Shown: positions 9,090-16,729 of the stretch, piece by piece
Layout of the letters: each line of letters starts with the position of its first letter
Position numbering within the stretch: the first letter of the stretch is position 1
Assembly: GCA_023957315.1 (NCBI GenBank)
Contig: JAMLHE010000010.1
Location: forward strand, 41,974-105,973
Origin: Candidatus Kapaibacterium sp.
GTDB lineage: Bacteria > Bacteroidota > Ignavibacteria > Kapaibacteriales > UBA2268
Direction of reading: 5' to 3'
Length of the DNA stretch: 64,000 nucleotides
Notes under the pieces: model-generated
Seen by the model: the letters and a program-made list of their open reading frames with translations, nothing else
The model's database searches: none
Told to the model about the DNA's origin: nothing
Translations under genes and position numbers: made by a program

Positions 9090-9090
9090 T

Positions 9091-9630
9091 ATGACACAAG
9101 AAGCAATTTTCGCAGGATTCGGCGGTCAAGGCGTACTTTCGATGGGAATGATTTTGGCTTATTCGGGCATGCTCGAAAATAAAGAAGTATGTTGGATGCC
9201 ATCCTACGGACCCGAAATGCGCGGCGGTACAGCAAATGCCATTACAATTGTATCCGACGACTATATCAGTTCGCCCATTATATCGAGATTTGACTCAGTA
9301 ATCGCACTCAATCAACCATCCGTTGATAAATTCGAATCGAGAGTCAAACCCGGTGGTATGATAATTTACGACAGCACAAATATATTGACTCCGCCCACTC
9401 GTACCGACATCACAATTTACAATGTGCCCGGCAGCGAAGAAGCAGTAAAGCTCAAAAACATCAAAGTATTGAATATGCTGATGTTAGGTGCATTCGTTAG
9501 AGCTACAAAAATAGTAAAAGAAGAAACAATCACCGAAGCACTCAAACAAGTGCTCCCCGAACGCTACCATAAATTAGTCCCACTGAACATGGAAGCATTC
9601 AATGTCGGCACAAGTTTCGTAACAAACTAA
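9091..9630 (+). CDS. 2-oxoacid:ferredoxin oxidoreductase gamma subunit
   Basis: A 179-residue gamma subunit with the family signature GFGGQGV at 9-15 and WMPSYGPEMRGGTANA at about 32-47. It completes the delta-alpha-beta-gamma complex and packs against the alpha chain near the CoA site. It starts one nucleotide after the beta-subunit stop behind GGAGGG, so the four genes are surely one operon. The operon ends in a clear hairpin with a T-run at 9661. There is no adjacent gene revealing the electron acceptor or the physiological direction. Confidence 0.92.
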   Translation: MTQEAIFAGFGGQGVLSMGMILAYSGMLENKEVCWMPSYGPEMRGGTANAITIVSDDYISSPIISRFDSVIALNQPSVDKFESRVKPGGMIIYDSTNILTPPTRTDITIYNVPGSEEAVKLKNIKVLNMLMLGAFVRATKIVKEETITEALKQVLPERYHKLVPLNMEAFNVGTSFVTN

Positions 9631-9660
9631 TCTCTCTATATCTCATAAGACCTCCTAATA

Positions 9661-9687
9661 CCGTCACTTTGTGGCGGTTTTTTTTTT
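9661..9687 (+). terminator. Rho-independent terminator of oxidoreductase operon
   Basis: CCGTCAC and GTGGCGG (one G-U pair) form a 7-bp stem with a TTT loop, followed by ten T residues. Confidence 0.9.
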
Positions 9688-9825
9688 ATATTTAAGGTAA
9701 AGTGCGGAATTCACGTTAATAAAAATAATTTGTATATATCATAAACTATTTTTACTTTGGAAAGTGATTGTATGCAATTTGAAAGATTTGTTGATGAAAA
9801 TATTTTTTAACTAATGGGATGTGCC

Positions 9826-10554
9826 ATGAAAATACTATTAATTATTTTAGCCTTCATACTCGGCTCTTGCTCAGAAATTGAGAATCTCAAGAACAATATC
9901 TATGTTGAGGGCAACTATTGGCATTTCGCCTTAGAGACACACGACAAAACGGGCGATTCTGTAAAGCTATACACCAAAATTGATAAAGAGGAGAATTCAA
10001 GAAAAGGGGAACTTATAATTAAATGGCAGTACTATTCTTCGTTTTATCCAAATGGGAATCCGGAAAGAGAATACGTTGCTGCATCAGAAGTCTCAATTTT
10101 GAAGATTGAATTGTCAACTCCAAGCTTAACAGATGAACAGTTTTGGTCTTTATTGCCCAGATTACAAATTGACAAGTCACTAAAAGCAAATGAATCTGAT
10201 GAAAAGACATTTTCAATTAAAAAATGGGAAACATCATCAAAAAGTTATGATGAAGAAGGAAATCTAATTGACGATGTTGATAATGCAAAATCAGAACCTC
10301 AAAAGATTGAATATCCCTATGAATTAAAGTATTTAGGCAAATCCTTTTCTTCAAATCCGGTAGTTAATGATAGCTGTGAACACTATCAAATCAGCTTTAC
10401 ATACAATGTAGATGGCGATAAATATAATGGTGCAAAATTCTTGTACGATTATTATTTTCACGAAAAATATGGCTTCGTTTACATCAAAATCAATGTTGGT
10501 AACTCCGAGTTTTACGAAATGAATCTCAAAGAAATGAAGTTGAAGAAGGAGTGA
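9826..10554 (+). CDS. Hypothetical lipoprotein
   Basis: Not recognised beyond its export signal. From the ATG at 9826 the protein has 242 residues, beginning MKILLIILAFILGSC, a signal peptide with lipobox LGSC, so it should be lipid-anchored in an envelope membrane. An in-frame ATG 12 nt upstream is possible, but it overlaps the likely ribosome-binding site (GGGA at 9815-9818). The mature part is polar and strand-rich, with many charged residues and no known motif. It opens an accessory patch of small envelope and toxin-antitoxin genes and is followed after 10 nt by a disrupted secreted-protein gene, probably on the same transcript. Confidence 0.7.
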   Translation: MKILLIILAFILGSCSEIENLKNNIYVEGNYWHFALETHDKTGDSVKLYTKIDKEENSRKGELIIKWQYYSSFYPNGNPEREYVAASEVSILKIELSTPSLTDEQFWSLLPRLQIDKSLKANESDEKTFSIKKWETSSKSYDEEGNLIDDVDNAKSEPQKIEYPYELKYLGKSFSSNPVVNDSCEHYQISFTYNVDGDKYNGAKFLYDYYFHEKYGFVYIKINVGNSEFYEMNLKEMKLKKE

Positions 10555-10564
10555 GGGAAATAAA

Positions 10565-11037
10565 ATGAGACTAACAATTATCATACTGACTATATTTTTA
10601 TTTTCATCAGTCGTGAAATCTCAAAATGGTGATCCGATTAAATATATAGCTGTTAATTATACTGATTTGAGAATACATATTAATACCAATCTGACTATGG
10701 ATTTTTTCATAGAAAAACTTCCCTTTTATATATAAAGAGAGATACAATAACTTCTGATTCCTTATTGGACTTATTCGATGCTGAATTCAATAAATTCACA
10801 ACACCCGTTAATATTAATTTTTGCAATGATTATAGATTAGTTGCATTGATATTCAGAAAATCAGGTAAAATTGACACTTTGGCATTTGGAGAATGCTTTG
10901 ATATAGTTTTTAATCAATATTTTTATAAGCCGAGAATACCACTATTAAAATTATTTACTGAGCGATTACCACCAATTTACCAAATAGATTATTATAATTA
11001 TATAAAAAATTTGGAAAGTTATTTTGAATGTGAATAA
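10565..11037 (+). pseudogene. Frameshifted secreted protein gene
   Basis: An ATG at 10565 opens a 56-codon frame with a good signal peptide (MRLTIIILTIFLFSSVVKSQ) that ends in TAA at 10733. A second frame overlaps it from upstream of that stop and continues as a credible protein (IKRDTITSDSLLDLFDAEF onward) to TAA at 11035, yet has no ATG of its own. A single-base change in the T/TA-rich stretch at 10721-10736 would join them into one secreted protein of about 157 residues. This is either a decayed gene, a sequencing indel, or programmed slippage; the first two are likelier. No function recognised. Confidence 0.55.
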
Positions 11038-11038
11038 T

Positions 11039-11371
11039 ATGAAAAAGATGAAAATATTAATATTAGCCTTCATAGTTATTGTTGCTATATTATTGTTATT
11101 TAAAGACAGAGCTATATTTGAGTATTATGTTTGGAATCTTAGTTCTGAAAGTTTAGAGATTAGAGAAAATAGCGCAGCAAAAATAATTGATTTAGGCAAT
11201 GAAGCTATTCCCAAACTACTCAATAAACTTGACAGAAAATATATTTTTGAAACGGACTATATTGTATATTGTCTTGAAGAAATAACAAACGAAAGTGGCA
11301 AATACCAAACAAGCGATTCCGCAATTCATTTTTGGAAAAATTGGGCTAAATTGAATAAATACTATGATTGA
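11039..11371 (+). CDS. Hypothetical membrane-anchored protein with HEAT-like helices
   Basis: A 110-residue protein starting two bases after the previous stop. One hydrophobic helix (ILILAFIVIVAILLLF, about 5-20) anchors it, followed by a soluble segment where SLEIRENSAAKIIDLGNEAIPKLL reads like one HEAT-type helical pair. A start 15 nt upstream is possible but would overlap the preceding frame. The position suggests it shares a transcript with the upstream lipoprotein and the frameshifted gene. Function unknown; such small HEAT-like envelope proteins are common among Bacteroidota accessory genes. Confidence 0.6.
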   Translation: MKKMKILILAFIVIVAILLLFKDRAIFEYYVWNLSSESLEIRENSAAKIIDLGNEAIPKLLNKLDRKYIFETDYIVYCLEEITNESGKYQTSDSAIHFWKNWAKLNKYYD

Positions 11372-11434
11372 GTTGTATAAACATATCCTTTCAATAGGAA
11401 ATTTAAGTAACTTATCAAAATACTGGAATGAAAG

Positions 11435-12142
11435 ATGAAAATGATGAAAAGAATACTATTTTTTTTTGGTCTATCAATTTTAATGCTTTCTTGCGATAAT
11501 GAGAAGAAACTTAAAATTTATAAAGGAGCGTATTATGAGGATTTTCCTGAATACTATGATCATTTTATCAGATACACATTAACTGAAAATACTAAGTTAT
11601 TAAATACTGACATAATAGGTAAAGTATTAAATGATAGTTCAAATTTTATAAATTATCGCAAGATCAATGAAGTAGATACCACTCCATATTTAACTTGGCA
11701 ATCAATAGAATACTATAAAGATAATATTCGAGAATTTTTATTTTATAAATACATGATTTACTCAACAAATGATTATAATGGAATGTTATACCAAATTGAA
11801 TATCCATTAGAATTATCAGGTAGAAAGAAAATGTTAATATTAGCTTTTGAACACAATTTAGATGCTTTCTCAAATGGTGCTGCTTATATTCAATGGTCTT
11901 CAAAACCCATGAATCTTTCTGATTTAAAGTATAACCCCGATGTTGCAATACCAAGATACTTATGGGGAATTAACAAACTCACTGACACAATAACTACAAA
12001 TTTAAGTATGAAAACATTACAACAGCTTTATCCTGATTTCGAAGGAGTTTACATATATAAAAAATATAAAGAAATTACGATTGACCATAGCTATTCATCA
12101 TTTGATAGAAGTTTATTTGAGCATATTGAGTTTGTGGAGTGA
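11435..12142 (+). CDS. Hypothetical lipoprotein
   Basis: A 235-residue protein with signal peptide MKMMKRILFFFGLSILMLSC, ending in the lipobox LMLSC, so a lipid-anchored envelope protein. Not recognised. The mature region is rich in tyrosine and lysine, with no cysteine pairs or enzyme motifs. Three closely spaced methionines give some doubt about the exact start. The whole 9.8-12.1 kb stretch is visibly more AT-rich than the neighbouring oxidoreductase operon, in keeping with recently acquired or fast-evolving genes. Confidence 0.65.
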   Translation: MKMMKRILFFFGLSILMLSCDNEKKLKIYKGAYYEDFPEYYDHFIRYTLTENTKLLNTDIIGKVLNDSSNFINYRKINEVDTTPYLTWQSIEYYKDNIREFLFYKYMIYSTNDYNGMLYQIEYPLELSGRKKMLILAFEHNLDAFSNGAAYIQWSSKPMNLSDLKYNPDVAIPRYLWGINKLTDTITTNLSMKTLQQLYPDFEGVYIYKKYKEITIDHSYSSFDRSLFEHIEFVE

Positions 12143-12297
12143 GAGGTTGCGAGCCGGAAAACAATACGGCGGGCATAACTGTTAACAAACTAGCTTTGGT
12201 ATCCATATATTTTTGGAGTTTAACTTCAAATTCTATAAAAATACATTACTAAAAATTTCGTTTATAAATTATGTGTATAGTTATATTGGAATGACAA

Positions 12298-12507
12298 ATG
12301 AGTACAATTGCAGAAGTAGTCGAAACTTGGGAATCCTTAGATTATGAGGATAAGGAAATGACTTTGGAAATTCTCCAAAAAGGATTTGCAGAACTGAAGC
12401 GACAAGCCTTGGTGGACAGAATTTATGAAGCCGAGCAGAATTACACAGATGGAAAAGTAAAGAGTGGCTCCGCTGACGATTTGTTTGAGGAAATGAACAA
12501 TGTATAA
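12298..12507 (+). CDS. Antitoxin of YafQ/RelE-type toxin-antitoxin pair
   Basis: A 69-residue acidic protein whose stop overlaps the start of the downstream toxin by 8 nt, the usual layout of type II toxin-antitoxin operons. It is rich in helix-forming residues (EVVETWESLDYEDKEMTLEIL) and lacks a clear helix-turn-helix, so I cannot place it in a named antitoxin family by sequence alone; the call depends on size, acidity and its neighbour. It should neutralise the toxin by direct binding, and such antitoxins commonly repress their own operon. Confidence 0.7.
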   Translation: MSTIAEVVETWESLDYEDKEMTLEILQKGFAELKRQALVDRIYEAEQNYTDGKVKSGSADDLFEEMNNV

Positions 12508-12769
12508 GTTAGTTTGGGATGACTCTTTTTTGCGTAAACTAAGAAGACTCACAAAAAACAACCCCGAAATCGAGAGCATTTTTAGAGCTAAGATTAATAT
12601 TTTGGAACTTGAACCTTACCACCCATCTTTAAAGACACACAAATTGCAAGGTAGATTAAAATCATACCTATCCTGTTCGCTCAATTATACTTACCGTTTA
12701 GTATTTAAATTACTAGATGACAGTATGATTCAGCTAATAGATATCGGCACTCATGACGAAGTTTATTAA
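12500..12769 (+). CDS. YafQ/RelE-superfamily mRNA interferase toxin
   Basis: An 89-residue basic protein of the RelE/YafQ fold. The segments LEPYHPSLKTHKLQGRLKSYLSCSLNYTYRLVF and the C-terminal GTHDEVY match the YafQ group, in which the histidine of the final motif (H85 here) is catalytic. Such toxins cleave mRNA at the ribosomal A site when the antitoxin is degraded. All expected C-terminal residues are present, so this copy looks intact. It overlaps the antitoxin by 8 nt. A second, broken toxin-antitoxin pair follows 90 bp downstream. Confidence 0.85.
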   Translation: MYKLVWDDSFLRKLRRLTKNNPEIESIFRAKINILELEPYHPSLKTHKLQGRLKSYLSCSLNYTYRLVFKLLDDSMIQLIDIGTHDEVY

Positions 12770-12858
12770 TTCGATTGACCCGCTGGATTCACCTTAACCA
12801 AAATAAAACATTCTCTTTAGTGTCCATAAACTTAGTTTGTATGATAAGGAATTGTGAG

Positions 12859-13083
12859 ATGGGAACAGTGAATATACCTATAGAAGAATACAAGGCTCTG
12901 ATTGATGAGATTCGTATTCTTAAGAATCAAGACTTGTTGGTGAAAGTCAACCAAGTCATTGATTTGATGTATGAGAGCAAATATGGTTTGTATCTCGGCG
13001 ATTTCACTGACGATTTGACTTCCGTTACTATAGATGAATTAAGCGAGTGGCACTCAAAAGGCGATGTTTGGAATGAAGTATAA
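12859..13083 (+). CDS. Putative antitoxin of MazF/PemK-like pair
   Basis: A 74-residue acidic protein (start at the ATG 12859, MGTVNIPIEEYKALIDEI). The open frame continues upstream but that part is not protein-like. The C-terminal end (TDDLTSVTIDELSEWHSKGD) resembles antitoxins that wrap around MazF-like toxins. Its last 11 nt overlap the start of the toxin frame, as expected for a co-translated pair. Since the toxin is interrupted, this antitoxin may be a solitary remnant. Confidence 0.6.
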   Translation: MGTVNIPIEEYKALIDEIRILKNQDLLVKVNQVIDLMYESKYGLYLGDFTDDLTSVTIDELSEWHSKGDVWNEV

Positions 13084-13417
13084 TCAACGCGAAATAGTAT
13101 TAGTTCCATTTCCATATTCAGACTTGACTTCTGTCAAAAGGCGCCCAGTTGTTATTTTGAGTAACAATCGTTTCAATGATAATAGTGAGGACTTGGTTGT
13201 AGCAGCAATAACAAGCAAGTAATTTACTGATGAATACTCCGTAATTATAACTAATAATGAACTTGAATACGGTATATTGCCCGAGCCATCTGTAATCAAG
13301 ATTTATAAACTATTCACAATTCATAAAAGCAAGATTGTGAAGAAATTCAGCATTTTAAACCATTCAAGCTTTGAAGAAGTAACGCAAAAGCTCCGGTTGT
13401 TATTCGAGAATAATTAA
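13073..13417 (+). pseudogene. MazF/PemK-like toxin interrupted by an in-frame stop
   Basis: The frame beginning at ATG 13073 reads MKYNQREIVLVPFPYSDL and VKRRPVVILS, the N-terminal signature of MazF/PemK endoribonucleases, and runs through AAITSK before a TAA at 13220-13222. The same frame then continues open for another 64 codons (FTDEYSVIITNNELEYGIL and onward) to TAA at 13415, with family-like spacing. One base change explains the stop, so the toxin is inactivated by a nonsense mutation unless this is a sequencing error or the truncated 49-residue product has a role. MazF-type toxins cut RNA at specific short sequences. Confidence 0.8.
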
Positions 13418-13463
13418 TGTGAATCAATTTCAGTCATTCAACTTTAAAAGATTCTACCCCCAC

Positions 13464-14288
13464 CTATTCGTATCTTGTCATTGTCGAAGAATGACCTATG
13501 AATAATCCTATGCCGTTGCCATGCACATTCCACTGGACGTTTAAACCATCTGAGCCAAAGATTCCGCTGTTGCTGCTTCCATTGTGTCTTGAGTTGAAAT
13601 AACTATAATACTGCTCATCATAAGAGTATAACAAAAACTCATAATCTTTAATATAATTTTTTATAAACTCTTCGCCCATTGTTTCATCATAGGAGAATCG
13701 CAGTAATACCGTACGGATTTTACCTGCCGCATTTCTGTTATTATAGCTATAGATATCAAAATCGAATCTTAATTGTAGTGACTCAGAATTATAGCTCGTC
13801 TGATATACTGCACCGGGCTTTGGAGTGAATTCACCATATACAAAAACTTCTTTATACCTGAAGTTCTCGTATTCATATTTATGCTCGACAATTTCGTAGT
13901 AAATTTCATCAATTTCTACAGGTTCGGGGATTGTTGTTTGCGATGTCGCAACTTTTCCTTTCCATTCGGCTCTCAAATAATATGTTTTGCCAACTTCCAC
14001 GAATATTTCTTCATTGCCATAGAATTCACCGTCGAAGCTCAATTCATAATCATTGGTGCCATCTGAAATAGTTAATTTCGCATCTCTGACGATTGCATTT
14101 TCCTTGATGTACTCATCAAGCGGCGGTAAAGTGCGTTCGACTGTAATAGAATTGATTCCTTGTCCGGGACTTATAATTGCACGAATGACTAATTGTTCCA
14201 CATATGGCAAAGTGACATCCGAAACTGTTTCTTCGCAAGAGTTTAGTGCGACGCTGAATATAATTGCTATTAATAATAAATATTTCAT
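13464..14288 (-). CDS. DUF4249 lipoprotein partner of TonB receptor
   Basis: A 274-residue lipoprotein with signal peptide ending in the lipobox LNSC (MKYLLLIAIIFSVALNSC). The early part (YVEQLVIRAIISPGQGINSITVERT and the following DAKLTISDG) is typical of DUF4249 proteins, which in Bacteroidota are encoded next to TonB-dependent receptors. It lies 15 nt downstream of the receptor gene and is certainly co-transcribed. Its role is thought to be as an outer-membrane partner or substrate-capture protein of that receptor; the substrate is unknown here. Confidence 0.85.
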   Translation of the reverse strand: MKYLLLIAIIFSVALNSCEETVSDVTLPYVEQLVIRAIISPGQGINSITVERTLPPLDEYIKENAIVRDAKLTISDGTNDYELSFDGEFYGNEEIFVEVGKTYYLRAEWKGKVATSQTTIPEPVEIDEIYYEIVEHKYEYENFRYKEVFVYGEFTPKPGAVYQTSYNSESLQLRFDFDIYSYNNRNAAGKIRTVLLRFSYDETMGEEFIKNYIKDYEFLLYSYDEQYYSYFNSRHNGSSNSGIFGSDGLNVQWNVHGNGIGLFIGHSSTMTRYE

Positions 14289-14303
14289 TTTATTTTCTCC
14301 GAA

Positions 14304-16622
14304 TTAAAATTTGAAACTAAGTCCGAGTGTCGGAATAATTGGAAACAACGTAACTTGGCGAACAGTCTTTTTATATTCGCCTGTTTCTTCGTCCCAATCG
14401 CTAATGTACCAAGCAAAAGGATTTTTGCGATTGTAAACGTTGTAAATATTCATCGAAAGTTGGAAAGGCAAATCGAACCATGAGAATTTGTACATGAAAT
14501 TCAAATCCATTTTGTGAAATGCAGGCAATCTGGCGCCGTTTCTGTCGGTATATTGATATTTCTCGTAACCGCCGTAATACTCATCACCAACATCGTTGAA
14601 TGAATACACACCTGTCGGCATAGTAAAGGCTTGACCGGTACCATATACCCACGAAGCCCCAAGTTCCCAATGTTCGCCGAGTTGGTATGTCAATACTAAA
14701 TTTACGTCGTGTCGTCTGTCATAACGCGGTGAAAACCATCTGCCACCATTAATTTCGTCAAATTGGCGTTTTGTCCATGCAAGTGTGTAGCCAATCCAAC
14801 CTGTGAATGAGCCAATTTGCTTGTTCAAAAACAGTTCTAATCCGTATGCAACACCTCTGCCGGATGTGAATTGGTCTTCAATCGGGATTCCGAGAGAAAA
14901 ATAGGAACCTTCCTTGTACTCATACAAATTTTTCATATCCTTGTAATAAACTTCAGCTGAAAATAGGTATTCACCTTCGGCAAAAATATGTTCGACACCC
15001 AAAACTCCCTGCCAAGATTTGCTTGGTTTGATTTTCTCGGTCGAAGGGAACCACAAATCTGTTGGTAGAGTAATGTCATTTCGGACAATCAAATGTAAGA
15101 ATTGATGCGCCAAAGCAAGCGAGCCTGTCATAGAAGTTTTGTCCGTAAGCTTATATGATGTAGATAGTCTCGGCTCGAAAGCAAAGTAATCGCCACCCTG
15201 AAAATAATACATCCTCGCACCAATATTGGCATTCATCAATTCTGAAACTTTCCATTCATCCTGTAAATACAAAGCTGCTTCGAGCGACTTCAGTTCCTTG
15301 CTCGTGAATTCATTTGAGACTTCATCGAACATATCGAAACCTAATTCGGAGCGGAAATTATGCCAAATCGTCTCGATGCCTGTTTTGATAGTATGATTTT
15401 GCGACGGGAAGTATTGAGCTTCTGCTCGCAACATAAAGTCTTTAATATGGGAACTAGTGTTGAAATTTTCGCTCGGTCTGTCTTTATTGTATATTTCAGT
15501 TCCAAAAGTATAATCGGTATAAATTAGCGAGAAATTAGTAAATATTTCGGGCGACATAATATGCATCCATCTTATATTTGCAGTAGAATTGCCCCAATTG
15601 ATGCTAAAATTTTCTTTGGAAGATTCCGGCTCTTTCAGCACATCTCTTCCAAAAAATCCGCTGACAAAAAGTCGGTCTGAATCTGATAATTTATAATTTA
15701 ATTTTGCATTCAAATCATAGAAGTAATAAATCGGGACTTCTTCATTTGTGCCACCGCCTGCTAACCAAGTCAGAACATCGAGATACATCCTTCTGCCGGA
15801 TACCATAAATGTGGAGTTATCGTTAATCGGACCTTCCAGTGTAAGCCGGGAACTAATCATGCTAACGCCGCCTGAACCGGAGAATTTCTCTTTCGTACCC
15901 TCTTTCATCGTCATATCGAGCACGCTCGACAATCTTCCGCCGTATTCAGCCGGAAAGGCACCTTTGATTAGCTTAATATCGCGAAGTGCATCAGCATTGA
16001 AGACGCTCAGAAATCCACCCAAATGCGATGGATTATAAACAATTACACCATCGAGTAGATTCAAATTTTGGTCCGGCGAGCCCCCGCGAACGTATAGCCC
16101 GCTTGAAAGCTCACTTGCTTGTTGCACACCGGGCAATAGTTGCAGCACTCTGAATACGTCAACTTCTCCACCAAGCGAGGGCATTTTGCTGACAAAATCC
16201 GGAGTGACTGTAACGGTGGAAATTCGTGCTACCGATGGCTCTTCACGTTGCGCTTCGACGGTTATTTCCTGCATCCGCACATCTTCTACTTTCATTTTGA
16301 TATTTCGGCGTACTGATTCATTCGCTACGATGGATATTTTTTCGATAAAAGTGGCATAACCAACGCCCCGAGCTACTAAATAATAGCTGCCGGGTTTTAT
16401 TCTCGGAATAGAATAGTAACCGAATTTGTTCGAGACCGCTCCGGCAATAGGTTTTGAGCTTGTTACATTTGAATCGGGAAATATCGCGATTGTCAAGGAA
16501 ATGACACTCTCGCCCGATAACTCTTCGGTTACCGAACCAGATAATGAGCCGAGACCGTCTCCTTGAGCATGAAGCATCATACTCGAAAACATCAGAAATA
16601 TCAAAACAAATAATTTTTTCAT
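14304..16622 (-). CDS. TonB-dependent outer-membrane receptor with carboxypeptidase-like N-terminal domain
   Basis: A 772-residue outer-membrane protein. Signal peptide 1-19 (ending HAQ), then a carboxypeptidase-regulatory-like beta-sandwich to about 110, then the plug domain with LLPGVQQASELSSGLYVRGGSPDQNLNLLDG and AFPAEYGGRLSSVLDM, then a long barrel ending in the aromatic residue F (LGLSFKF). Such receptors use energy from TonB/ExbBD to import large or scarce ligands. The DUF4249 lipoprotein follows after 15 nt. There is no SusD homologue, so glycan uptake of the SusCD kind is unlikely. The ligand cannot be told from the sequence. Confidence 0.93.
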   Translation of the reverse strand: MKKLFVLIFLMFSSMMLHAQGDGLGSLSGSVTEELSGESVISLTIAIFPDSNVTSSKPIAGAVSNKFGYYSIPRIKPGSYYLVARGVGYATFIEKISIVANESVRRNIKMKVEDVRMQEITVEAQREEPSVARISTVTVTPDFVSKMPSLGGEVDVFRVLQLLPGVQQASELSSGLYVRGGSPDQNLNLLDGVIVYNPSHLGGFLSVFNADALRDIKLIKGAFPAEYGGRLSSVLDMTMKEGTKEKFSGSGGVSMISSRLTLEGPINDNSTFMVSGRRMYLDVLTWLAGGGTNEEVPIYYFYDLNAKLNYKLSDSDRLFVSGFFGRDVLKEPESSKENFSINWGNSTANIRWMHIMSPEIFTNFSLIYTDYTFGTEIYNKDRPSENFNTSSHIKDFMLRAEAQYFPSQNHTIKTGIETIWHNFRSELGFDMFDEVSNEFTSKELKSLEAALYLQDEWKVSELMNANIGARMYYFQGGDYFAFEPRLSTSYKLTDKTSMTGSLALAHQFLHLIVRNDITLPTDLWFPSTEKIKPSKSWQGVLGVEHIFAEGEYLFSAEVYYKDMKNLYEYKEGSYFSLGIPIEDQFTSGRGVAYGLELFLNKQIGSFTGWIGYTLAWTKRQFDEINGGRWFSPRYDRRHDVNLVLTYQLGEHWELGASWVYGTGQAFTMPTGVYSFNDVGDEYYGGYEKYQYTDRNGARLPAFHKMDLNFMYKFSWFDLPFQLSMNIYNVYNRKNPFAWYISDWDEETGEYKKTVRQVTLFPIIPTLGLSFKF

Positions 16623-16729
16623 AATTTCCGTTTCTTAATAAAATACTGAAATGATACGAGTCAGTTAATTAAAGGTTTCAAAATGACAAATCTCAACATA
16701 CTTTTTTTCTTTAAGTAAATATTTCTTGT

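Noticed and set aside
12775..12858. Upstream extension of the second antitoxin
   Set aside because: Begins without a ribosome-binding site and reads unlike protein; the ATG at 12859 fits antitoxin length.
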